Positions 1 to 5,981 of a DNA stretch of 19,292 nt are shown here, one piece after another. The position numbers were made by a program, and so were the translations under genes. This DNA comes from Megamonas hypermegale. Its GTDB lineage: Bacteria; Bacillota; Negativicutes; Selenomonadales; Selenomonadaceae. Where the stretch lies: assembly GCA_002314325.1 (NCBI GenBank), contig DCFC01000053.1, positions 1-19,292 of the forward strand, given 5' to 3'. The notes below the pieces were generated by a model. That model made no database searches and was not told the DNA's origin. It saw only the letters and a list, made by a program, of their open reading frames with translations. Position 1 is the first letter of the stretch. Every line of letters begins with the position of its first letter.

Positions 1-339
1 CAAAATAAGGTAAAAAAGGCCTATGCCAGGTTTGACCTGCTGATCATTGACGAATGGCTTCTCCGGCCGCTTCCCGAATCGGAAGCCTATGATCTTCTGG
101 AACTGATTGATGCCTGCAGCCGGAAAGGGGCGCTGATCCTCTGTACCCAGTATGACGTAGATGACTGGTATTACCGCATTGACTGTGACCGGGCCGAAGA
201 CGAAGGCAGTGCCGTCGCCGAAGGCATCCTGGACCGCATCATTAACAATAAGTACAGCATTGAGGTCAAGGGCCGCATCTCCATGAGAAAACGCCACGCA
301 TTTTCAGATGAAGGAAGCGGGGTGAATGACAATGGCTGA
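1..339 (+). CDS. istB: IstB-like ATPase of IS21 family, C-terminal part (5' end outside window)
   Basis: The reading frame is open from base 1 to a TGA at 337-339 and gives 112 residues, so the gene starts before the window. Near its beginning it has FDLLIIDEW, the Walker B-type strand of IstB/DnaC-like AAA+ ATPases, and its C-terminal region (LILCTQYDVDDWYYR, then AVAEGILDRIINNKY and RISMRK) follows the usual IstB pattern. IstB is the helper ATPase that works with the IstA DDE transposase and confers target immunity in IS21 elements (family knowledge). The P-loop and istA would lie to the left, outside the window. Base composition is clearly GC-richer than the following 3 kb, which fits a separately acquired element. 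The gene overlaps the next start by 14 bases. Confidence 0.85.
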   Translation, partial: QNKVKKAYARFDLLIIDEWLLRPLPESEAYDLLELIDACSRKGALILCTQYDVDDWYYRIDCDRAEDEGSAVAEGILDRIINNKYSIEVKGRISMRKRHAFSDEGSGVNDNG

Positions 340-679
340 TAACACCATCTATGACCTGTTGGATGAGGTCAACTGTGCTGATTCCTGTGAAGCTGTCACC
401 GCACTCTGTGAGTTAATTGATGAATTGCTGAAGGATATCCAGCACCTTGAGCTGGAATGCATCAGTACAAGGTATCTGCTGAGCCAATATATGGATGAGG
501 ATCAGGGGAGCCTTTTGCGCAGCGACATCCTGGAAAATCTGGGACACCGTCACTATGACAGCCCGGCATATCAATTGTTTAAAGAACTTCTGTATGACGG
601 CGGGGATCCTATGGAATTCCGCGACTATCTTGTCAAGGTACAAAAAGCCTGTAAAGGCGAATGGCCATGTTGGCATTAA
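326..679 (+). CDS. Small acidic passenger protein of the IS21 element, unknown function
   Basis: This 117-residue ORF starts inside the end of istB (ATG at 326, with a second in-frame ATG at 332 giving 115 residues) and shares its GC-rich composition and translational coupling. It therefore most likely belongs to the same insertion element. The protein is acidic and predicted helical (IYDLLDEVN..., ALCELIDELLKDIQHLELE), with a C-terminal CKGEWPCWH carrying two cysteines and a histidine. I do not recognise a domain. It sits between istB and the terminal repeat array, the usual place for IS21 passenger or accessory genes. No catalytic motif is visible. Confidence 0.6.
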   Translation: MTMADNTIYDLLDEVNCADSCEAVTALCELIDELLKDIQHLELECISTRYLLSQYMDEDQGSLLRSDILENLGHRHYDSPAYQLFKELLYDGGDPMEFRDYLVKVQKACKGEWPCWH

Positions 680-826
680 TATATCATTGAAGCGGAGCCG
701 TTCTGGGGAATGCTGAAATCATTCTCCAGGCGGCATGGGCCGCAGATGATATCACAATACTTTTTTGATTTGCTGCTCTTTAACATAATAGGGCAAACAC
801 GGAAGTGGGAATCAGCGGTCCCGTTC

Positions 827-891
827 CCGTGATCACTGATCTAAATCTCCGTGACAAGTGATCTATTTATCCGTGAACGATGATCTATTCA
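827..891 (+). repeat. Right terminal 22-bp repeat array of the IS21-like element
   Basis: Two hexamers recur with an exact 22-base period. CCGTGA occurs at 827, 849 and 871, and TGATCT occurs at 837, 859 and 881. IS21-family ends are known to carry several direct copies of the transposase-binding sequence inside the terminal inverted repeat. The composition changes sharply to AT-rich after about 890, and a CA dinucleotide at 890-891 could be the terminal base pair (IS21 ends are 5'-TG...CA-3'). The exact boundary cannot be fixed without the left end, which is outside the window. Confidence 0.7.
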
Positions 892-1067
892 CGCGTAATA
901 TACACTATTCGAACTCCACTTTTATATTTGTACGTTTATAAATAATATGTATTATAGATTCGCATTTCATCCATTTTATGTTATTTTATATGTACGATTC
1001 ATTTCGTCCATAATATTTTTGTAGCCAAAATGTAGCCACTATTTTTATTCACCTCAAATTACAATTA
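892..1067. other. AT-rich non-coding junction between IS21 end and TIR operon
   Basis: No gene or convincing promoter was seen. The only clear structure is a pair of tandem 11-base units around TGTAGCCA (starts at 1020 and 1031), resembling the short direct repeats that tyrosine integrases bind at attachment sites. No integrase gene is beside it, so this reading is tentative. Confidence 0.4.
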
Positions 1068-1565
1068 TTAATAAGTTCCACCTGCTTTTATTGCATCTTC
1101 TATTAAATCTTCTATATTTTCTTCAATATCTTCATATACATATTTACTAGTTGAGTACTTAGAATCAAAACAGGTTACAAAATCAGAAAGACGTTTATGA
1201 TCATATGTATACATATTATAAAAAGGATTACTTCCTTTCGTTGTTTGATTTCCATTTTTATCTTTCAAATTATGAACATATATTCCAACAATTCCTTTAT
1301 TAAGTTCATAAGCTTTTTGAATCTCATATTTTACCCATTTTCTTGTTGATGTTGTACTACCAATTAATACAACCAAACAAGAACGCATAGAAAGTTGAGA
1401 ATCTATCCATTCCTTTATTTTTGCATCTGATTTATATTTTACCTCTTCCCAGTCATTATCCGAGAAAGTGGAAGACTGTGAAACCTTACCCATATTTCTT
1501 ACTTGACCTGCACGCCAATTATCTTTCAAATATTCAAAGCTAAAAAAAACTTGCCGTTTTGCCAT
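1068..1565 (-). CDS. ThsB-like TIR domain protein (Thoeris-type signal synthase)
   Basis: The ATG at 1565 is chosen over the upstream ATG because AGGAGGAAG lies just 5' of it on the minus strand, giving 165 residues. The N-terminus MAKRQVFFSFEY followed by a VRN motif (residues 22-24), the core VVLIGSTTSTRKWVKYEI (65-82) and KGSNPF (110-115) are the hallmarks of the ThsB/DUF1863 TIR-like family. E81 sits at the expected catalytic glutamate. In Thoeris anti-phage systems, ThsB senses infection and makes a cyclic ADP-ribose-type signal from NAD+ that activates ThsA (family knowledge). No ThsA (SIR2 or SLOG protein) lies nearby. Its operon partner is a 78-residue membrane protein encoded 11 bases upstream. 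The AT-rich composition supports horizontal transfer. Confidence 0.88.
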   Translation of the reverse strand: MAKRQVFFSFEYLKDNWRAGQVRNMGKVSQSSTFSDNDWEEVKYKSDAKIKEWIDSQLSMRSCLVVLIGSTTSTRKWVKYEIQKAYELNKGIVGIYVHNLKDKNGNQTTKGSNPFYNMYTYDHKRLSDFVTCFDSKYSTSKYVYEDIEENIEDLIEDAIKAGGTY

Positions 1566-1576
1566 TATTCTTCCTC

Positions 1577-1813
1577 CTAACATTTGCAAATCATTTTAAC
1601 TATATTATCCCATGAATAATATAATGATATCATTACTATAAGCAAAATAATTATACCATAAAACCATCTCATTGTCTTTGAACACATAATATTTGACACT
1701 CTTTCTACCTGCGTATCAAATCTATGTAGATTTAAGTCATATTGAAAATCTCTGTTACCTTGTTTTCTATTTTCCAATACCCATTCGTACATTTTTCTAT
1801 ATAGCTTTTCCAT
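1577..1813 (-). CDS. Small single-pass membrane protein upstream of the ThsB-like gene
   Basis: The 78-residue protein has a charged N-terminal half (residues 1-49, rich in Arg, Lys and Asp) and one strong transmembrane helix at about 50-68 (WFYGIIILLIVMISLYYSW). A short tail ending CKC follows. It is on the same strand as the TIR gene and ends 11 bases before that gene's start, so the two are probably co-transcribed. The ribosome site before 1813 is weak (TTAAGA). I recognise no ligand-binding or enzymatic domain. Because TIR defence genes are often paired with a membrane-acting effector, it may be the effector, or a modulator, of this TIR protein. That is inference from position and topology only. 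Confidence 0.6.
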   Translation of the reverse strand: MEKLYRKMYEWVLENRKQGNRDFQYDLNLHRFDTQVERVSNIMCSKTMRWFYGIIILLIVMISLYYSWDNIVKMICKC

Positions 1814-2021
1814 TCTTAAAAAGTATGAATCTAAATACCAAAATGAAATTAAACAACTATTAAAAAATAAGTGTGATAGAAATTTTATTCTGGATTATAA
1901 GTGGAGGTTAGCTTCAATTAAATTTTTAAAAAGTGAAAAAGATGAAACGCAGGAATTCTTGAATATAATATTATTTTACAGGTGTGTTTTAAGAGAATAT
2001 TATTAAGAAAGAAGAGATTTG

Positions 2022-2399
2022 ATGCGTAAAAGTATATTTGATGTGTTTGAAGATGTATCTCCGCAAAAACAGGATACAAATATTCAAACATTATATGATT
2101 ATGAAAAGCACTATATGGAGCTAGTTAAACGATATAAAGATGAGATTAATTTTATTGAAAATTTGCTTAAAAATTATAGAGACGAACAAATAAATTTCTT
2201 TGAAAAACAAATGCCGGCAATATATCAGAAATTAACAGTTGAACGTATTGATAGTGATATGAAGAAACTTTGGCTTAAACGACTGGAAGAAAATATGAGT
2301 AGAAGTTTTTCTATCAGTGAACAGCTCATTACGAATTACACAACTAAGAAAATTAGTGAGTTCAAGGAAGCTGTAAACGAAAAACTGCATGGTATGTAA
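2022..2399 (+). CDS. Helical hypothetical protein, gene 1 of a four-gene accessory module
   Basis: The reading frame can start at TTG 2019 or ATG 2022. I choose the ATG, which gives 125 residues; the upstream purine-rich AAGAAAGAAGAG is a weak ribosome site. The protein is highly charged and almost entirely predicted helix (for example DYEKHYMELVKRYKDEINF and ERIDSDMKKLWLKRLEEN), with no membrane segment, signal peptide or known motif. It is followed after 12 bases by the next gene, and all four genes share the same strand and the same very AT-rich composition. A structural or scaffold role is possible, but I do not recognise the family. Confidence 0.6.
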   Translation: MRKSIFDVFEDVSPQKQDTNIQTLYDYEKHYMELVKRYKDEINFIENLLKNYRDEQINFFEKQMPAIYQKLTVERIDSDMKKLWLKRLEENMSRSFSISEQLITNYTTKKISEFKEAVNEKLHGM

Positions 2400-2411
2400 G
2401 GAATGATGTAC

Positions 2412-2861
2412 ATGATGAATACTGATTTTCCTTATTTATGCTTTTTAAGTATCTTACAAAAAGGTCGCCAGAGATTAGTTGATGATGTCTTAAAAGGTAA
2501 TCCAGATTTATATAGTGCTTTGTATAAAGACAGTCATAGTCGGGCATATAATGATTATATAGATTTTTATGAAGTGAAATGGATTAATGCTCATTGGCAG
2601 GAAATATTAGATGTTTTAGATCAAAAAAGTATTTCTGTAACAGATAAGAAGAAAATATTATCTTTGTTTTCTTCATGGTATAGTTCTTTTATTAAACAAT
2701 GGAATTATTCTGCTTTTGATGCTAACTTCCTTGATGAAAGAGTTAATATATTAAAAAGCTTGATTGTCCAAAATACGAATTGGGAAACAAATTTAAAACG
2801 AATGAAAGTATCTATTGCTAAAAGTGAAAAAATATTAAATGATAAGATGAAGGAGATATAA
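2412..2861 (+). CDS. Hypothetical protein, gene 2 of the accessory module
   Basis: Four in-frame ATGs cluster at 2403, 2406, 2412 and 2415. The AAGGA at 2398-2402 is best spaced for 2412, giving a 149-residue protein. It has aromatic-rich helical segments (YNDYIDFYEVKWINAHWQEIL, residues roughly 45-65; SLFSSWYSSFIKQWNYSAF near the middle) and a lysine-rich helical C-terminus. No catalytic motif, signal peptide or transmembrane helix is apparent, and I do not recognise the family. Its stop lies only 3 bases before the next start, so the two are translationally coupled. Together with its neighbours it looks like a component of a multi-protein assembly. Confidence 0.6.
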   Translation: MMNTDFPYLCFLSILQKGRQRLVDDVLKGNPDLYSALYKDSHSRAYNDYIDFYEVKWINAHWQEILDVLDQKSISVTDKKKILSLFSSWYSSFIKQWNYSAFDANFLDERVNILKSLIVQNTNWETNLKRMKVSIAKSEKILNDKMKEI

Positions 2862-2864
2862 TAA

Positions 2865-3617
2865 ATGGCTGCATTGGTAAATATGTTTAAGATGTTTAAT
2901 AAGTTGGATGATATTGTATATGAACCAGTAAAAATGGTATGCGATCTTTGTCGGCAACCGATTAGAAACGCAGAAGCTGCTAATGAACGTAAAAAGATGG
3001 AAACAGAAGCTAGGCTGCAGCAGCAAATGAAAGAACATGAGATGGAATTAAATTTAAAGCGTCATCAAAAAGAATTGGATATTGAAGCCAATAATAGAAG
3101 AATTAATGCTGAAATTGATGATATGATTGCTCGAAATGAATTGGAAAGACAATCTATGGTTGTTGAAGCTATAAAAAAATATCAAGAAGATTTAGGTAGA
3201 GTATCAGTAGAATTATCTAATAGTATTGGTAAAATGTCTTTGGAATTAAGAGAACGTACACAAGCATTAGTTATTGAAAAAACCAAAGAATATGTAAAAA
3301 TACAAAATGAAATACAAGATAGGGCAAGCGATAGGCTGGAACAACTTGAACAACGTTTTCCTAATGGTGGAAGAAGTAAAGAAATTATGGAAAATGCAGT
3401 TGAAAAACAACTTATGAGCTTATTAGATATAAGTGATAAATTTATGATTGCTATGAAAGATGACATTGCCAACATGACGGAAAATATCAATCAAATTACA
3501 GCTCAAGCGGTTGCTAATACAGATAAATATTTATCTCCTATGATGGCTAGAGCTTTATCAGACGGACCGATGCGTAAAACAGAAATAGAATATACGAATA
3601 AGAAATATATAGAGTAA
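2865..3617 (+). CDS. Long coiled-coil protein with N-terminal CxxC, gene 3 of the accessory module
   Basis: The 250-residue protein starts at an ATG preceded by AAGGAGATATAATAA, the best ribosome site of the module. Residues 1-25 are moderately hydrophobic (ALVNMFKMFNKLDDIVYEPV). A CDLC pair follows at 26-29. Residues about 38-165 form a continuous charged heptad-like coiled coil (ANERKKMETEARLQQQMKEH and onward). A loop with FPNGGRSKE near 165-175 leads to a second helical region ending in a hydrophilic tail. Such architecture suits an oligomeric filament, scaffold or membrane-adjacent sensor. No nuclease, ATPase or protease motif is seen. I do not recognise the family, and the function is unknown. 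Confidence 0.65.
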   Translation: MAALVNMFKMFNKLDDIVYEPVKMVCDLCRQPIRNAEAANERKKMETEARLQQQMKEHEMELNLKRHQKELDIEANNRRINAEIDDMIARNELERQSMVVEAIKKYQEDLGRVSVELSNSIGKMSLELRERTQALVIEKTKEYVKIQNEIQDRASDRLEQLEQRFPNGGRSKEIMENAVEKQLMSLLDISDKFMIAMKDDIANMTENINQITAQAVANTDKYLSPMMARALSDGPMRKTEIEYTNKKYIE

Positions 3618-3634
3618 AAAGAGTGTGATAAATT

Positions 3635-3784
3635 ATGGCAGATAAACGAATCGAATATATGTGTACGTATTGCGGCAAAAAGGAAATTCGCAATACATCT
3701 ATGGGACGACCGCTTCCGGGCAAATGTCCGAGAAAGCCGGGTAATAAACCGCATACATGGACGGTAAACCGTCATTTGAATTAA
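3635..3784 (+). CDS. 49-residue zinc-ribbon-like protein, gene 4 of the accessory module
   Basis: The short ORF starts 17 bases after the coiled-coil gene and ends at TAA 3782-3784. Its sequence begins MADKRIEYMCTYCGKK and contains GRPLPGKCPRKPGNKPHTW. Cys10, Cys13, Cys31 and His40 are spaced as in a small zinc ribbon (C-x2-C...C...H). The pattern YCGK...GRPLPGKCPR...PHTW resembles small zinc-binding proteins I have seen in accessory regions, but I cannot name a family. The preceding ribosome site (GAGTG) is weak, so expression probably depends on coupling. A terminator follows at 3862-3902, closing the four-gene unit. Confidence 0.6.
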   Translation: MADKRIEYMCTYCGKKEIRNTSMGRPLPGKCPRKPGNKPHTWTVNRHLN

Positions 3785-3861
3785 CTTGGCACATTAGAAT
3801 ATTATTCTGCTTCAGCTGGTTATTTTAACAAACGCGAAAGTCGAGAGGTAGTTTCATAAAA

Positions 3862-3902
3862 AAATAGGTAAACAGCACTGTTTGTGTTTGCCTATTTTTT
3901 TT
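3862..3902 (+). terminator. Intrinsic terminator after the four-gene accessory module
   Basis: AAATAGGTAAACA (3862-3874) pairs with TGTTTGCCTATTT (3885-3897), including one T-G pair, with a 10-base loop and a T run to 3902. It is nested in an outer 11-base inverted pair, ACGCGAAAGTC (3832-3842) and GACTTTCGTGT (3916-3926). The A run on the other side means it could work in both directions. Confidence 0.75.
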
Positions 3903-4128
3903 GAAATCACCGAGAGACTTTCGTGTTTGTGGTATAAAAATAGTTTTATACTATAAAAACTTTTTGTTTTATGATGAAATGTATTATATAAAATAAAAAG
4001 AAGTGATACTATGAAGAAATGAGATTTATATCTTAATAAATTAATATAATTTAAGAATAAGCAGTTAAAAAAGATAATTATCGGCATAAGACGTTGCAAT
4101 TTACACTTCATAAACTATGATGAATTAC

Positions 4129-4179
4129 TAAGTCGTTAGACGGCTCCGCCGTGCGAGAGTTCGAATCTCTCTTTCCGCT
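4129..4179 (+). pseudogene. 3' fragment of a type II tRNA (Ser/Leu-like), probable attachment-site remnant
   Basis: The fragment shows a long variable arm (ACGGC 4140-4144, loop TCC, GCCGT 4148-4152), a perfect T arm (GAGAG, TTCGAAT, CTCTC at 4155-4171) and an acceptor 3' strand TTTCCGC at 4172-4178. A 5' partner GCGGAAA, D arm and anticodon stem are absent upstream, so the gene is not intact. An attachment site within a tRNA 3' end leaves exactly this at the distal end of an integrated element. The true terminator follows. The identity (Ser or Leu) cannot be settled, and the base after the acceptor strand is T, unusual for either. Confidence 0.7.
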
Positions 4180-4195
4180 ATTTTGTAAGCATTAG

Positions 4196-4227
4196 CGATA
4201 TCAGATTTTTTCTGATATCGTTTTTTT
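4196..4227 (+). terminator. Intrinsic terminator, probably of the displaced tRNA gene
   Basis: The perfect 10-bp inverted repeat CGATATCAGA (4196-4205) and TCTGATATCG (4211-4220) has a TTTTT loop and is followed by seven T. It lies 17 bases after the tRNA remnant, the normal position for a tRNA operon terminator. This supports the remnant being the chromosomal side of the junction. Confidence 0.85.
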
Positions 4228-4310
4228 ATTTTTAGGGCAGGCAATAGCAGAATAAAGATGGTATACTTGCTAAATTTATGGGTATGCCATTAATTATTAA
4301 AAGGAACTGG

Positions 4311-4334
4311 TAAATTTTAAAATTTTAGTACGTT
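4311..4334 (+). repeat. Left copy of 24-bp direct repeat flanking the integrase
   Basis: This 24-base sequence, ending in ATTTTAGTACGTT, is repeated exactly at 5535-5558, 1224 bases away, with the integrase between. Inside and just after it, TTAGTACGTTG (4325-4335) is followed directly by TTAGTATGTTT (4336-4346), a tandem 11-base repeat. It may be an attachment core or an integrase arm-binding site. Confidence 0.8.
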
Positions 4335-4461
4335 GTTAGTATGTTTTTGAGGTGGGTAAATAAATGAATTTTTAAAATTTTTTTGTGTAGAATAGTATTT
4401 TTTTAGCTGATAATACTAATGGGTTTATTTTAATATGTTCAACTTAGAAAGGATGATTTTG

Positions 4462-5544
4462 ATGCCTGTTTGTAAAAATGAAAAGAGGAATTCATGGTAT
4501 GTCAGCTTCTATTATACTGATTGGACGGGTACACGCAAAAAGAAAAAGAAAGAAGGCTTTGCTACGAAAAAAGAAGCGATAGAGTATGAACGCAGCTTTA
4601 TGGAAAAAACAGCCGGCAAATGCACGATGAAATTCAAGTCACTAGTGGAGATTTATCTGGAAGATTGTCAAAAGCGGATAAAGAATACAACGTATGCTTT
4701 AAAGAAAAGTATCATCAAGAAATATATCAATCCATTTTTTAGCAATATTGCACTCAATGAGATAACACCAGAACATATTCGTCAATGGCAGTCGAGGATA
4801 ATGGAAGATAATTCGCAAAAAAGCGGTCAATATCTGCACAATATTAATATTCAGTTGTCGTGTATCTTCAATTTTGCTAAAAAATATTACGGTATAGATA
4901 AAAATCCTGTTCAAGTATGCGATATGATGGGCAATATGAAGAATAAGAAGATGTCTTTCTGGACTTTAGCGGAGTTTAAGCTTTTTTTGGCGGAAATGAA
5001 TAAGAAAGACCCGTTGTATCTGGCGTATAATTTACTGTTTTGGACAGGTATACGGCGCGGCGAACTGTTGGCACTGCGTCCGAAGAATTTTGATTTTGCC
5101 GAAAAAACTTTATCGATTACGCATAATGTCGTTTTCGTAAACAGCCGTCCGCAGCTTACCACACCGAAGACGGAAAGCAGCAAAAGAACGATTAATATGC
5201 CGGTTTTTCTTATGAATATGGTGAAAAGATACATTTATGAACACAAAATCAGTTCGGATGAGTTTTTATTTAACTTTTTACCTAGTTACCTAATGGAAAA
5301 TATAAAGTTTTATAGCAAAAAAGCAAAGATAAAACCGATAAAAATTCATGATTTTCGCCATTCGCATGTATCGCTTCTGATTGAACAGGGATTTTCGCCG
5401 TTGATTATTGCGCAGAGATTGGGCCATAAAGATGTAACAATGACATTAAGAATTTATGCTCATCTCTATCCGAATAAGCAGCAGAAATTAGCTGATGAAT
5501 TGCATAATCTGTATAAAAATAATATCGATAAAAATAAATTTTAA
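4462..5544 (+). CDS. Tyrosine recombinase / site-specific integrase
   Basis: The ATG at 4462 is preferred over 4435 because AGAAAGGA lies at proper spacing before it and the protein then begins MPVCKNEKRNSWYVSFYYTDW, the usual start of the N-terminal AP2-like arm-binding domain. This gives 360 residues, normal for Tn916/phage-type integrases. A SAM-like core-binding domain spans about 58-160 and the catalytic domain about 165-350. Catalytic residues are all present: R198 (TGIRRGE), K236, H296 and R299 (HDFRH), H322 (LGHKD) and nucleophile Y332. It would cut and rejoin attachment sites to insert or excise an element. No excisionase gene is adjacent. The stop codon lies inside the right copy of the flanking 24-bp repeat. 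Confidence 0.93.
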   Translation: MPVCKNEKRNSWYVSFYYTDWTGTRKKKKKEGFATKKEAIEYERSFMEKTAGKCTMKFKSLVEIYLEDCQKRIKNTTYALKKSIIKKYINPFFSNIALNEITPEHIRQWQSRIMEDNSQKSGQYLHNINIQLSCIFNFAKKYYGIDKNPVQVCDMMGNMKNKKMSFWTLAEFKLFLAEMNKKDPLYLAYNLLFWTGIRRGELLALRPKNFDFAEKTLSITHNVVFVNSRPQLTTPKTESSKRTINMPVFLMNMVKRYIYEHKISSDEFLFNFLPSYLMENIKFYSKKAKIKPIKIHDFRHSHVSLLIEQGFSPLIIAQRLGHKDVTMTLRIYAHLYPNKQQKLADELHNLYKNNIDKNKF

Positions 5545-5558
5545 AATTTTAGTACGTT
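5535..5558 (+). repeat. Right copy of 24-bp direct repeat, overlapping the integrase stop
   Basis: It is identical to 4311-4334 and covers the last two codons and stop of the integrase (stop 5542-5544). A related 14-base piece, TTAAAATTTTAGTA, recurs upstream of the YjbQ gene near 8617-8630. Confidence 0.8.
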
Positions 5559-5569
5559 TTTGCTAGGTT

Positions 5570-5613
5570 AAAAGCTGCAATCTCAGTAAAATTAAGGGAT
5601 TGCGGCTTTTTTT
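5570..5613 (+). terminator. Intrinsic terminator after the integrase
   Basis: AAAAGCTGCAATC (5570-5582) pairs with GATTGCGGCTTTT (5598-5610), including one T-G pair, a 15-base loop and a T run to 5613. Confidence 0.85.
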
Positions 5614-5693
5614 AATTGTTTTTATAATGTACAAAAGCTGTGAAGGTTTGCTCGGTGCAGTGATAGTGAACTGTTAAAAAATGAACATAAAAA

Positions 5694-5703
5694 GCAAATT
5701 TGC
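5694..5703. promoter_or_regulatory. Palindrome upstream of feoA, possible operator
   Basis: GCAAATTTGC is a perfect 10-bp palindrome, flanked by CATAA (5686-5690) and TTATG (5705-5709). It lies about 48 bases before the feoA start. It does not match the classical Fur box closely, so the regulator is unknown. Confidence 0.35.
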
Positions 5704-5750
5704 GTTATGTGGTAAAATAAATATGTGTATATATTAAGGAGGAATGTATT

Positions 5751-5981
5751 TTGAATGTTGCACAGGCTAAAATAGGAAATACGTATATAGTCGATAAAAT
5801 CAATCTGACGGGAGCTTTGGAGCGCCGTCTGGAAATGCTCGGTATGACGAGCGGTGTGAAGTTGGAGGTGCTTAATAAGAAAAATCACGGAGCCGTGATT
5901 TTGAAAGTGCGCGGTACGCGCTTTGCCGTAGGCAGGGAAATTGCAGAAGCTATCGAGATTGGAGGAAATGCAGATGAGTAA
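5751..5981 (+). CDS. feoA: FeoA, ferrous iron transport accessory protein
   Basis: The 76-residue SH3-like protein matches FeoA: an N-terminal GNTYIVDKINLTGALERRL, the LEMLGMTSG turn, and a C-terminal VRGTRFAVGREIAEAI. FeoA is a small cytosolic partner of the FeoB Fe(II) transporter, probably modulating its activity. The start is a TTG, fixed by AAGGAGG eight bases upstream (5736-5742); nearby ATGs at 5744 and 5755 are in other frames and do not extend the protein. Its 3' end overlaps feoB by 8 bases (5974-5981), indicating coupled translation. Confidence 0.93.
   Translation: MNVAQAKIGNTYIVDKINLTGALERRLEMLGMTSGVKLEVLNKKNHGAVILKVRGTRFAVGREIAEAIEIGGNADE

Noticed and set aside
827..891. CRISPR array
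   Set aside because: Units are 22 bases end to end without unique spacers, and they lie at an IS21 end.
1068..1813. Complete canonical Thoeris system
   Set aside because: Only a ThsB-like protein is present; no SIR2, SLOG or macro-domain partner is found in the window.
4085..4179. Intact tRNA gene
   Set aside because: The acceptor 5' strand, D arm and anticodon stem are missing upstream of the good T arm.
4435..4461. Upstream ATG start of the integrase
   Set aside because: The ribosome site and the family-typical N-terminus both fit the ATG at 4462.
5686..5709. Fur box for feoAB
   Set aside because: The palindrome does not show the GATAATGATTATCATTATC pattern convincingly.
5744..5772. ATG at 5744 as the feoA start
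   Set aside because: This frame stops within a few codons; the TTG at 5751 gives full FeoA.
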